Shown in pieces: positions 40,740-50,192 of a stretch of DNA of 64,000 bases. The notes beneath the pieces were generated by a model that saw only the letters and a list, made by a program, of their open reading frames with translations, was not told where the DNA came from and searched no databases. The position numbers and the translations under genes were made by a program. Where the stretch lies: the NCBI GenBank assembly GCA_000026125.1, contig CU207211.1, forward strand, positions 3,348,001 through 3,412,000, in the 5' to 3' direction. This DNA comes from Herminiimonas arsenicoxydans (GTDB lineage Bacteria; Pseudomonadota; Gammaproteobacteria; Burkholderiales; Burkholderiaceae_D). How positions within the stretch are numbered: position 1 is the stretch's first letter; every line of letters starts with the position of its first letter.

Positions 40740-41828
40740 CTATTTCAGAATCGCAATACCTTTGATCTGTGCATACAGCGATTTGCCGGGCGCCAGTTCC
40801 ATGGCCACACAGGACTTGCGCGTAATGCGAGCCAGCAGACGGGTGCCCTTCGCATCCAGCCCCACCATTACCTGACCTGCTGCATCGTCGGATAATTCCG
40901 TCACCGTTGCCGCGACGATATTGAGTATGCTGCTGTCGCGTTGCGGTGCCAGACTCAGACTCACGTCGCGCGCCTGTACGCGGATGCGCACCTGTTGCCC
41001 TATCGTGGCGCTTTGCTGCGGCAGCAGCAGCTGGCCACCGGAAAATGTCGCCGAGCTCAGGAGGTAATCTGGATCGTGTGCGCTGATGGTGGCGGTTACC
41101 AGGGCGCTGGCGGCATCGCCGTGCGCCACCTCCAGATCCAGCCGCGTCAACAAATCCTGGGTGGCGCCGCTGGCTATGACCCTGCCGGTTTCGAGCAGCA
41201 CCAGATGATCGGCCAGCCGCGCTACCTCATCCGCCGAATGGCTGACGTACAGTACCGGGATGTCGAGTTCATCATGCAGCCGTTCCAGATACGGCATGAT
41301 CTCCGCTTTCCGTTTTGCATCGAGTGCCGCCAGCGGTTCATCCATCAGCAGGATGCGCGGGCTGGTGGCCAATGCGCGCGCGATGGCGACGCGTTGCCGT
41401 TCGCCGCCGGATAATTTATCCGGCTTGCGTTGCAGCAGATGGCCGATATCGAGCAGCGACACGGCGTGATCCAGCGATACATGGCGCGCCGACTTTGCGA
41501 TGCGGCGCATGCCGTATTCCAGGTTACGCTGCACATTCAAATGTGCGAACAGACTGGCTTCCTGAAACACATAACCGAGCGGGCGTTGATGAGTGGGCAG
41601 AAAAATATTGTGTGCATCGTCCTGCCATACCTCGCCGTTGACTTCCAGATAGACATCCGCAGCGCGTTCCAGACCGGCAATGACGCGCAGGCAGGTCGTC
41701 TTGCCCGAGCCCGAGGCGCCGAACAAGGCGGTGATGCCGCGACCGGGCAGCGCCAGATCGACTGTCAGTGTGAAGGCCTGGTAGTTGACCTTGAAACGCG
41801 CCTTGATATGATCAAGCTTGTCGTTCAT
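40740..41828 (-). CDS. modC: molybdate ABC transporter ATP-binding protein
   Basis: 362 residues. Walker [17 protein letters not shown], signature [15 protein letters not shown], Walker [13 protein letters not shown], and a C-terminal TOBE/Mop oxyanion domain. Overlaps modB by 4 bases. Converges with the regulator at 39636. Confidence 0.95.
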   Translation of the reverse strand: MNDKLDHIKARFKVNYQAFTLTVDLALPGRGITALFGASGSGKTTCLRVIAGLERAADVYLEVNGEVWQDDAHNIFLPTHQRPLGYVFQEASLFAHLNVQRNLEYGMRRIAKSARHVSLDHAVSLLDIGHLLQRKPDKLSGGERQRVAIARALATSPRILLMDEPLAALDAKRKAEIMPYLERLHDELDIPVLYVSHSADEVARLADHLVLLETGRVIASGATQDLLTRLDLEVAHGDAASALVTATISAHDPDYLLSSATFSGGQLLLPQQSATIGQQVRIRVQARDVSLSLAPQRDSSILNIVAATVTELSDDAAGQVMVGLDAKGTRLLARITRKSCVAMELAPGKSLYAQIKGIAILK

Positions 41829-42499
41829 TTGCGCCGTCCGGTTGGATTCAATGTATACAGCGCGACCAGCACCAGCAGCGCGAATACCACCATGCCGGCT
41901 GCCAGCCAGTGCGCTTGCGCATACTCCAGCGCTTCCACATGGTCGTAAATCTGTACCGAGATCAGGCGCGTCTCTTTCGGAATATTCCCGCCTATCATCA
42001 GCACCACGCCAAACTCGCCGACGGTATGCGCAAAGCCCATCACGATGGCCGTCAGGTAGCCGGGTTTGGCCAATGGCAGGGTGACGCTGAAAAAGGTATC
42101 CAGTGGTGAGGCGCGCAAGGTTGCCGCCACTTCCAGCGGACGTTCGCCCATGGCTTCAAAGGCATTCTGGATCGGTTGCACGACAAACGGCATCGAGTAA
42201 AACACCGAGCCGACAACCAGGCCGGCAAAGCTGAAGGGCAACGGGCTGATGCCGAGGGCCTGAGTCAACTTGCCGATAGGGCCGTCGGGTCCCATGGTGA
42301 CCAGCAGATAGAAGCCGAGCACGCTGGGTGGCAGCACCAGAGGCAGCGCCACGATGGCGCCGACCGGTCCCTTGATCCACGAGCGCGAACGCGCCAGCCA
42401 CCACGCCAGCGGCGTTCCTATGACAAGAAGAATGACAGTGGTGAGGCCGGCGAGCTTGAGCGTCAGGAAGATCGCGTCGAAGTTGGGATCATTCAGCAA
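41825..42499 (-). CDS. modB: molybdate ABC transporter permease
   Basis: 224 residues, five or so membrane helices, with the EAA loop region ([20 protein letters not shown] given here in part) and [19 protein letters not shown] near the end, typical of ModB. Confidence 0.94.
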   Translation of the reverse strand: MLNDPNFDAIFLTLKLAGLTTVILLVIGTPLAWWLARSRSWIKGPVGAIVALPLVLPPSVLGFYLLVTMGPDGPIGKLTQALGISPLPFSFAGLVVGSVFYSMPFVVQPIQNAFEAMGERPLEVAATLRASPLDTFFSVTLPLAKPGYLTAIVMGFAHTVGEFGVVLMIGGNIPKETRLISVQIYDHVEALEYAQAHWLAAGMVVFALLVLVALYTLNPTGRRK

Positions 42500-42530
42500 T
42501 CTGCGTCTTCACTTTCCTGCGATGATTAAA

Positions 42531-43301
<771 letters not shown>

Positions 43302-43348
43302 TCAGGTTGATGGTTGAGAAATCATCGAGTTGAAACGGATGGAAAATC

Positions 43349-44143
43349 CTAGGTGGCCACCGCCAGAATGATGTGCGAAGCTTTGATCAGGGCGGAGGCG
43401 CGTACACCTTCTTTCAGACCGAGTATCTTGACGCTTTCATTCGTGATGATGGAGGCGATGGTTTTGCCGCCCGGCAGCTCGATCACGACTTCTGCATTCA
43501 CGGCGCCCTCCTGGCAGCGCACCACGGTGCCGTTCAGACGATTGCGCGCGCTGGTCTTGATGTCGTCGCCGACGGCCAGAATGATCCATTGCGCCTTCAC
43601 CAGTGCGTAGGCTTCGCTGCCGACTTCCAGTCCCAGATGTTCGGCGCTGTCGTTGGTGATGATGGCGGCCAGTTCTTCGCCATTGCCGATGTCTAGAATG
43701 ATCTCGGCATTCACGGCGCCCATTTTTACTGCCGAGACGGTGCCGAGAAACTGGTTGCGCGCACTGGTTTGCATATCGAATCTCCGAGTCATGCGGTAGT
43801 ACTGATCGAAATCGCTCATGGAGCGGCCGATGGCGACGGGCGCACTGGCCCATTCCTGTTCCAGCCGTCGGTAAGTGGCGACTAGGCGGCGTCCGTAATC
43901 GGTCAGGCAGGTGCCGCCGCCGGTGCTGCCGCCCGGCTGGCGCACCACCAGGGGTTCGTGCGACAGATTGTTGATGGCCTCCACCGCCTGCCATGCGGCC
44001 TTGTAACTCATGCCCATCGCGCTGGCAGCCGCCGAGATGGAGCCGGACGCATCGATACGTTCCAGCAGTTCCAGATGATCCCAGCGCTTGCCGCGCGACT
44101 TGGACACACCTTCCAGCTTGATGGGAGAAGCAGCTTTGTTCAT
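43349..44143 (-). CDS. modE: molybdate-responsive regulator ModE
   Basis: 264 residues from ATG 44143; upstream codons of the open frame overlap the promoter palindrome. The N-terminal winged helix (ERIDASGSISAAASAMGM, YKAAWQAVEAIN) is followed by two Mop domains (TSARNQFLGTVSAVKMGAV and TSARNRLNGTVVRCQEGAV) that bind molybdate. Head of the modEABC operon, so likely autoregulated through the palindrome at 44202. Confidence 0.94.
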   Translation of the reverse strand: MNKAASPIKLEGVSKSRGKRWDHLELLERIDASGSISAAASAMGMSYKAAWQAVEAINNLSHEPLVVRQPGGSTGGGTCLTDYGRRLVATYRRLEQEWASAPVAIGRSMSDFDQYYRMTRRFDMQTSARNQFLGTVSAVKMGAVNAEIILDIGNGEELAAIITNDSAEHLGLEVGSEAYALVKAQWIILAVGDDIKTSARNRLNGTVVRCQEGAVNAEVVIELPGGKTIASIITNESVKILGLKEGVRASALIKASHIILAVAT

Positions 44144-44201
44144 GATGAAAATCCGCGTAATAAAGCGCCGCAGTGGCGGTGCAAAAACGGTATTATATGC
44201 G

Positions 44202-44222
44202 ATATGTCGTTGAACGACATAT
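44202..44222. promoter_or_regulatory. probable ModE operator
   Basis: A 21-bp perfect inverted repeat: ATATGTCGTT, one central G, AACGACATAT. It lies 59 bases upstream of the modE start and resembles the ModE operator layout (TATA-rich ends, CG-containing inner part). Binding by ModE is inferred. Confidence 0.6.
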
Positions 44223-44404
44223 AAAAATCGGGCGATTGTTTTTCTTGTCACTACCCCTGTCCCTACGAGGGTTGCGTTGCAGATTTTTCTCCGGCACAGG
44301 TACAGTAGTCATGCCGCCTCCCGCATCATCCTGCTATCCATGCCGGGCATTTCCTGCGCGATTTGCCCTTATTTGCCACGCTGTATTCAGGGTATTTCAT
44401 CACC

Positions 44405-45343
44405 ATGTTCGTACGCCAACTCGATTATCTCGTGACGCTCGCGCGTGAAAAACATTTCGCCCGCGCAGCAGAAATCTGCTGCGTATCGCAACCCGCGCTG
44501 TCGGCGGCAGTGCGCAATCTGGAAACCGAACTCGGTGTCGCCATCGTGCAGCGCGGTCAGCGCTTCCAGGGTTTCACGCCGGAAGGCGAACGCATACTCG
44601 ACTGGGCGCGGCAGACGCTGGCGGCGCTGGAAGGAATGCGGCAGGAAGCCTCGATGTCGCGCGTGAAACTAAGCGGCACCTTGCGTCTCGGTGCGATCCC
44701 GACCACCATGCCTATCGTGTCCTTGCTGACCGGCCCGTGTCGTGCGCAGCATGCCGATCTGCGGCAACGGGTGCTGTCGCTCAGTACCGAAGAAATCATG
44801 CGCCGGCTGGACGATTTCGAACTCGATATCGGCCTTACCTATCTGGAGGACCAGCGGCTCAGCGGCTTTCATGTGCAGCCGCTGTATCGCGAGCGTTACA
44901 TGCTGCTGGCGCGCGATCAGCTGGCGATGGGAGACAGGACGGAAATCAGTTGGGAAGACGCAGCCGAGTTGCCGCTGTGCCTGCTGACTGCGCATATGCA
45001 GAATCGACGCATCGTCGATGCCGCCTTCCGGCGCGCCGATGTACAGCCGAATGTGGCGGTGGAAACCGATTCGGTTTTTGCGCTGTATTCGCAGGTCCGT
45101 CATGCCGGCTTGTTCAGCGTGGTGCCGCACAGCTTGCTGTGCCTGTTCGAGTCGCGAGATGAAATGGCGGCCATTCCGCTGGTGCCGGAACTGAGCCGCG
45201 CCATCGGCATGATTTCGCTGGCGCACGATCCCTGTTCCCCTGTCGTGACGGCAGCGCGCAATATTGCCGCCCAGATCGATTTGCAGGCGCGTTTCGATGC
45301 CTACATAAGCGGCAGCTATCAGCCCATCACATCAAACGATTAG
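44405..45343 (+). CDS. LysR family transcriptional regulator
   Basis: 312 residues from ATG 44405, giving the normal LysR start MFVRQLDYLVTLAREKHF. The helix-turn-helix is in ARAAEICCVSQPALSAAVRN. It lies 131 bases upstream of the NAD-formate dehydrogenase gene, same strand; LysR genes next to stand-alone formate dehydrogenase are common, so it may regulate it. Confidence 0.9.
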   Translation: MFVRQLDYLVTLAREKHFARAAEICCVSQPALSAAVRNLETELGVAIVQRGQRFQGFTPEGERILDWARQTLAALEGMRQEASMSRVKLSGTLRLGAIPTTMPIVSLLTGPCRAQHADLRQRVLSLSTEEIMRRLDDFELDIGLTYLEDQRLSGFHVQPLYRERYMLLARDQLAMGDRTEISWEDAAELPLCLLTAHMQNRRIVDAAFRRADVQPNVAVETDSVFALYSQVRHAGLFSVVPHSLLCLFESRDEMAAIPLVPELSRAIGMISLAHDPCSPVVTAARNIAAQIDLQARFDAYISGSYQPITSND

Positions 45344-45474
45344 ACCGTATTTCGCTTCCTTCATAAGATCGCTGCGCTGGCATTCATTTCGATGTCCGCT
45401 TGCAGAAGAAATTCAGCGTCCCGCGAATTTCTATTCTCTGCGGCAATCACGTAATCTTATGGAGAAGTAACATC

Positions 45475-46677
45475 ATGGCTAAAGTTTTATGCGTTTTGTA
45501 CGACGATCCTGTCACCGGTTACCCAACAAGCTATGCACGTGACGATGTAGCGCAACCGTCCATCTATCCCGACGGACAAACATTGCCGACGCCAAAAGGC
45601 ATCGACTTCAAACCAGGTACTTTGCTGGGTAGCGTATCCGGCGAACTTGGCCTGCGTAAATATCTGGAAACGAATGGCCACACGCTGGTTGTGACGTCCA
45701 GCAAAGATGGTGCGGACAGTGTGCTCGACAAGGAATTGCACGATGCCGAGATCATCATCTCGCAACCGTTCTGGCCTGCTTACATGACAGCCGAACGCAT
45801 CGCCAAAGCGAAGAAATTGAAAATGATCGTGACAGCCGGCATCGGTTCCGATCACACCGATCTGGAAGCTGCCAACAAGCACAACATCACCGTCGCCGAA
45901 GTGACCTATTGCAACAGCCACAGCGTGGCAGAACACGTGCTGATGATGATCCTGTCGCAAGTGCGTAATTACATCCCATCGTACAAGCAAGTCATCGACG
46001 GCGGCTGGAACATCGCTGATTGCGTCTCGCGCTCCTACGATCTGGAAGCAATGAGCGTCGGCACCGTCGCCGCCGGTCGCATCGGCTTGCGCGTGCTGCG
46101 CCTGCTGCACCCATTCGACGTCAAGCTGCACTACATGGACCGTCACCGCCTGCCGACCGCAGTTGAAAAAGAACTCAACCTGACTTATCACAGCACGCTG
46201 GAAAGCCTGACTAAGGTCTGCGACGTGGTGACGCTGAACTGCCCGCTGCATCCGGAAACGGAACACATGATCAACGAGAAAACGCTGAAGAATTTCAAGC
46301 GTGGTGCTTACATCATCAATACCGCGCGCGGCAAGCTATGCGATCGCGATGCGATTGTTGCCGCGCTGAAGAGCGGTCAACTGGCCGGTTACGCTGGTGA
46401 CGTCTGGTTCCCGCAACCGGCGCCAAAAAATCATCCGTGGCGCACCATGCCGCACCACGGCATGACCCCGCATATTTCCGGTACCAGCCTGACTGCGCAG
46501 ACGCGCTATGCTGCAGGGACGCGTGAAATTCTGGAATGCTATTTTGAAGGCCGCCCTATTCGCGACGAATATCTGATCGTGCAGGGCGGAAAACTGGCTG
46601 GCGTCGGTGCGCACTCATACAGCGACGGTAACGCCACCAAGGGCTCGGAAGAGGCCGCCAAATACAAAAAGGCTTAA
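45475..46677 (+). CDS. fdh: NAD-dependent formate dehydrogenase, metal-free type
   Basis: 400 residues from ATG 45475 with GGAGAA upstream, equal to the length of the well-studied Pseudomonas sp. 101 enzyme. It shares the start AKVLCVLYDDPVTGYP, substrate segment QPFWPAYMTAERIAK, the NAD-binding region with HYMDRHRL (Asp giving NAD preference), the Arg of NTARGKLCDRDA and the catalytic His in HGMTPHISGTSL. It oxidises formate without Mo, W or Fe-S. A strong terminator follows. Confidence 0.95.
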   Translation: MAKVLCVLYDDPVTGYPTSYARDDVAQPSIYPDGQTLPTPKGIDFKPGTLLGSVSGELGLRKYLETNGHTLVVTSSKDGADSVLDKELHDAEIIISQPFWPAYMTAERIAKAKKLKMIVTAGIGSDHTDLEAANKHNITVAEVTYCNSHSVAEHVLMMILSQVRNYIPSYKQVIDGGWNIADCVSRSYDLEAMSVGTVAAGRIGLRVLRLLHPFDVKLHYMDRHRLPTAVEKELNLTYHSTLESLTKVCDVVTLNCPLHPETEHMINEKTLKNFKRGAYIINTARGKLCDRDAIVAALKSGQLAGYAGDVWFPQPAPKNHPWRTMPHHGMTPHISGTSLTAQTRYAAGTREILECYFEGRPIRDEYLIVQGGKLAGVGAHSYSDGNATKGSEEAAKYKKA

Positions 46678-46753
46678 CAAGAAAGCTTAATAAAAAAGTG
46701 CAATTGGCAGCGCGTCTACCGGATGACAGTATCCGGCAGACGCGCGATCACTT

Positions 46754-46788
46754 AATGCCGACGTTCGACAAGAACGTCGGCATTTTTT
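46754..46788 (+). terminator. terminator of the NAD-formate dehydrogenase gene
   Basis: A 13-bp perfect stem (AATGCCGACGTTC at 46754-46766, GAACGTCGGCATT at 46772-46784) with loop GACAA and a run of T. Confidence 0.92.
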
Positions 46789-46836
46789 GTTTGGGGAAAC
46801 TGTGTTGATGCAGACAGCGGACACGCATGGCGGGTA

Positions 46837-47034
46837 TCAGGCCAGCGCTGCTTTCGCTGCTTCTTCCGGAGTCAGGCCATCGTAGAACTGGTCGGTAAAC
46901 CATTCAATCTGTTCTTCGATGTGATCTTGCGCCTCGGCTACAGTTGCGCCGCCGGCCACCAGAAAACCTTCGACTTCTATGCACCAGTTGATGAGCGCCA
47001 GTGTTTCCGGATCCAGTTCTTCTTTCTTTGCCAT
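46837..47034 (-). CDS. small conserved-looking acidic protein
   Basis: 65 residues from ATG 47034, preceded by AAGGAC; five further codons upstream are open. Two amphipathic helices are likely (NWCIEVEGFLVAGGATVAEA and HIEEQIEWFTDQFYDGL). Acidic, no signal peptide. Family not recognised; it ends the minus-strand run from the TonB receptor but may have its own promoter. Confidence 0.6.
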   Translation of the reverse strand: MAKKEELDPETLALINWCIEVEGFLVAGGATVAEAQDHIEEQIEWFTDQFYDGLTPEEAAKAALA

Positions 47035-47110
47035 AATGCTGTCCTTCATTTATTTGATGATGACGACAGTTTCACATGGGAGCGGGTAGAAGGGAAGCGC
47101 GATACAGGGG

Positions 47111-47386
47111 TTACAAGGAAAAACGGTCGCCCAGTTTTGCCAGCGACAGCAACAGTTGCTCGCTTGATTTGGCAAGCGCCTCATCAATCGCGACCTTGAC
47201 GATGCGCAAAGCTTTTTTCTCGGCTTCGTAGGCAGATGTTGCGGTGCCCTCTATGAAGCCCTTGATTGGCGTGGGATTGCCTTTTTGCCAGACGCAATAG
47301 CTGCCGCCCCACTCGCCAAAAGAAAAGCCCCAGGCTTGCTCGATCGCGGTGATGGAGATCAGATAACCCTTGTATTCAAGCTTCAA
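47111..47386 (-). CDS. small unrecognised protein coupled to the DUF1111 gene
   Basis: 91 residues, soluble, no signal peptide. Start LEYKGYLISITAIEQAWGFS, then a C-terminal helix. Its start overlaps the stop of the di-haem gene by 4 bases (ATGA), so the two are translationally coupled, though a role in the same pathway is not shown. Confidence 0.6.
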   Translation of the reverse strand: MKLEYKGYLISITAIEQAWGFSFGEWGGSYCVWQKGNPTPIKGFIEGTATSAYEAEKKALRIVKVAIDEALAKSSEQLLLSLAKLGDRFSL

Positions 47387-48852
47387 ATCGATTCCAGAAA
47401 ACGTAACAGCGCCGCGCGTTCATTGGCCGTCATCGCGCGCACAATTTCTTTTGCGGGTGCCGCTTCACCGCCGTGCCACATGATCGCTTCCAGCAGCGTG
47501 CGTGCGCGACCATCGTGCAAAAATCCGGCATCGGGATTCATTTTCTTCGCCAGGCCTATGCCCCACAAGGGTGGCGTACGCCATTCCTGCCCGCTGGCCT
47601 GAAAGTCGCTACGGCCGTCTGCCAGCTCTGGCCCCATATCGTGCAATAGGAGATCGGTGTAGGGACGTATCAACTGATTCGACAGCATGGGTAGTACCGC
47701 GTCTTTGCGCGTACGCAATTCCGGTACATGGCAAACGGCGCAGCGTGCCTGCGCGAATAATTGCGCGCCGCGTACGACTTGCGCATTGTTGATATTGCGG
47801 CGCGCCGGCACGGCCAGCATGCGGTGGTAGAACACGGTTGCGTACAGGTCTGCGCGCGATAGTTCTGTATCCGGCGTTTCAGCCGCGTGTTTTGTTTCGG
47901 AAAATCTTGCGCTGCTGCCGGAAGGCGCGTGCTTGCATGCGATTTGCACCGCAGTGCAATTTTCATGCGGCGTCAGCATGGTCGTGATGCCGAGATCGCC
48001 GACAAAGGCGCCGGCCACCTGTTCGGTCAGTGTGGCGACATTGGCCTTCATGCCGAAGCGTCCGATTACCTGCTTCTGTGCAATCGCATCCCACACGATG
48101 TTGACGCGGCCGCGTATGCCATCCGGCTTAATCTGGTTCTGCAGTGCCAGCAGCGTGTCGTCAGATACCGCTTCCAGCAAACCGAGGCCATAAACAGGAG
48201 GGCCTATGCGTGGCGATACCATGACATCATTGCCGAGCGGGCCGTAGGCCAGATGCTTGAAGTGCACGCTGGGTTTGCGCAGTGTGACGATTGCGCCGTC
48301 CGCCAGTTTTTCCGTGCGTTCTTCATACAGCAGATAGCCTATGCCCTCGCCCGGCACGCCTGGCACACCGTATTCGTTCAGCTGATTGCCATAAGCGGGA
48401 TGCGGATTCGGTTCGCCGTGCGGGCCCGTGCCCGGTACGCTTAGACGCAACAGCATTGCTTGCATGCTGCCATGCGGACTGTCGGGAGCGTTGCCGCGTC
48501 CATTTTTTGCGTGGCAGGCGAGGCAGGAAATCCGGTTGAACACCGGGCCCAGCCCTGCGGCGCTGTCGTCGGCTGGCGCGACTACCCAGGATTGGCGGAA
48601 CAGCGAACGACCCTGGGCAAAGATGCGCAGATGCTCGGGGTCCATCGCCGGACTTGCTTGTGAAAACGCTTCGCGACCTGAATGCGTAGTGGTCGAGGTG
48701 CCACCGCTCAAGGTCGCTATATCCACGTTTGCAGCGCCGCTTAACAAAAACGGCAGCGTACAGGCCAATAGATATCTGCCATGAAGAAGCGTGTTCGATG
48801 CAAGGAATGTGACCACGCTGGCAAGTCGATTATTTTTTTGCTGCGGCCGCAT
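47383..48852 (-). CDS. di-haem oxidoreductase family protein (DUF1111)
   Basis: 489 residues. An N-terminal membrane or signal segment (LLACTLPFLLSGAANV) precedes two c-type haem motifs, CLACH and CAVCH, in the order seen in DUF1111 proteins, with LHDGRARTLLEAIMWHGGEA near the C-terminus as in MauG/CcpA relatives. Periplasmic thiol or metal oxidoreductases are suspected in this family. It overlaps the upstream binding-protein gene by 23 bases. Confidence 0.85.
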   Translation of the reverse strand: MRPQQKNNRLASVVTFLASNTLLHGRYLLACTLPFLLSGAANVDIATLSGGTSTTTHSGREAFSQASPAMDPEHLRIFAQGRSLFRQSWVVAPADDSAAGLGPVFNRISCLACHAKNGRGNAPDSPHGSMQAMLLRLSVPGTGPHGEPNPHPAYGNQLNEYGVPGVPGEGIGYLLYEERTEKLADGAIVTLRKPSVHFKHLAYGPLGNDVMVSPRIGPPVYGLGLLEAVSDDTLLALQNQIKPDGIRGRVNIVWDAIAQKQVIGRFGMKANVATLTEQVAGAFVGDLGITTMLTPHENCTAVQIACKHAPSGSSARFSETKHAAETPDTELSRADLYATVFYHRMLAVPARRNINNAQVVRGAQLFAQARCAVCHVPELRTRKDAVLPMLSNQLIRPYTDLLLHDMGPELADGRSDFQASGQEWRTPPLWGIGLAKKMNPDAGFLHDGRARTLLEAIMWHGGEAAPAKEIVRAMTANERAALLRFLESI

Positions 48853-50182
48853 CGATTACCTCTTGCGCGATACGCTCTGCCTGCGCGCGATTCTGCCGTA
48901 TGCGTGCAACCCATTCGGAAACAAGTGCTGCATTTACATGTGCTTGTGTGTCGGATGTCGCATCGAAGGACGAAACGAAACGTCCGGCGATCGTCTCTGC
49001 CTGTACTTCACTCAAAGGCACGGTGCTTGCGAGAACGCGCGCCTGATAGGTACGGGCTTTGAGTCTGCTGTCACTGTCTGCATTTGCCAAATTTTCTGCC
49101 TGATGGATTTTATCCAGCACGCGGCGCAGAGCGGTTTGCTCATTGGTGATCAAAATATCGAACAGCGTGTTGTTCAAACCTTGCCGTTCCAGTGCGCGTT
49201 CTGTATTGAAAACGAAGGGCATCGCACTGGCAGCCTTGAAGGGGTCGAAATAGCCGGCCGGTTTGTTCGCGTACACAGCGGGGCGGACCGGCAGCTTGCG
49301 TATGTCCGGATGAAATAATATTTTTTGTCCTTCTGCAGATAGCACGTAAGCAGCAAAGGCACGCGCATTTTTCAGATGGGGCGCGTTTTTCATGATGGCG
49401 ACATGTGCCGGCGAATAGCCGGTGATGCCAGGATAAGCGAATTGAATCGGCGCGCCGTTAGCGATGGCTGCCTTGATGAAGAAGTCGATAGATACACCCA
49501 CGCTGGCGCGGCCGCTGCTTACTTCGTCCGAAATATGCTGGCCACCCTGCCCCAGTAATTGCGCGTTGCTGCCTATTCCCTGCAGAATTTCCCAGCCTTT
49601 ATCCCAGCCGTAACCCTGCAGGATGATATCGATCAGCAGTGGCGCGAAGCCGACTTTTCCGGGTATGGGAAAAACGATTTCGTCTTTCCATTTCTGATCG
49701 CTTAGCTCGGTCCATTGCCGAGGTTGCGGCAAACCTTTTTCTTTCAGACGCTGCGGATTGAATGCAAAGCCGTAGCCGGCAATTTCGGTGGCGGCATAGA
49801 AACCGGCCGGGTCGGAAATCGGAAAGCCGCCGACCCTGGCGGGCAAACCCGTCATGTCTATATCGAGTTTGCGGAATGCACCTTCGCGCGCCAGTGTCAG
49901 GAAATTACGTTGCGCCGGTGACCAGTAGACATCGACATTCTGCTGCTTCTGATCACGCAGATAAGAGCGCGCATCGCCGGAATGCCGCCACAGGATTTCG
50001 ACGCGCGTGCCGGGATGGGTTTTTTCAAAACCGGCTTCAAAACGCGACACCACTTCTTCCGGATAACTGGTCATGACGACGACCTTGTCAAGCGCCGTAT
50101 CCGCCGCGAGTGTGCCGAACGATGCAAGCGCAAAGGCGGCAGATGCGATCAGGCGAGTGAAAAAAAGTGGTGTGCGTTGCAT
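48830..50182 (-). CDS. ABC-type extracellular solute-binding protein
   Basis: 450 residues. Signal peptide 1-26 ends TLAAD. The type-2 binding domain (VVVMTSYPEEVVSRFEAGFE, VDVYWSPAQRNFL, GVSIDFFIKAAIANG) is like Fe3+ or phosphonate binding proteins. The C-terminal extension of about 100 residues is longer than usual and helical. No ABC permease or ATPase is next to it. It starts 10 bases after the TonB receptor gene. Confidence 0.85.
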   Translation of the reverse strand: MQRTPLFFTRLIASAAFALASFGTLAADTALDKVVVMTSYPEEVVSRFEAGFEKTHPGTRVEILWRHSGDARSYLRDQKQQNVDVYWSPAQRNFLTLAREGAFRKLDIDMTGLPARVGGFPISDPAGFYAATEIAGYGFAFNPQRLKEKGLPQPRQWTELSDQKWKDEIVFPIPGKVGFAPLLIDIILQGYGWDKGWEILQGIGSNAQLLGQGGQHISDEVSSGRASVGVSIDFFIKAAIANGAPIQFAYPGITGYSPAHVAIMKNAPHLKNARAFAAYVLSAEGQKILFHPDIRKLPVRPAVYANKPAGYFDPFKAASAMPFVFNTERALERQGLNNTLFDILITNEQTALRRVLDKIHQAENLANADSDSRLKARTYQARVLASTVPLSEVQAETIAGRFVSSFDATSDTQAHVNAALVSEWVARIRQNRAQAERIAQEVIDAAAAKK

Positions 50183-50192
50183 GATGAACCTC

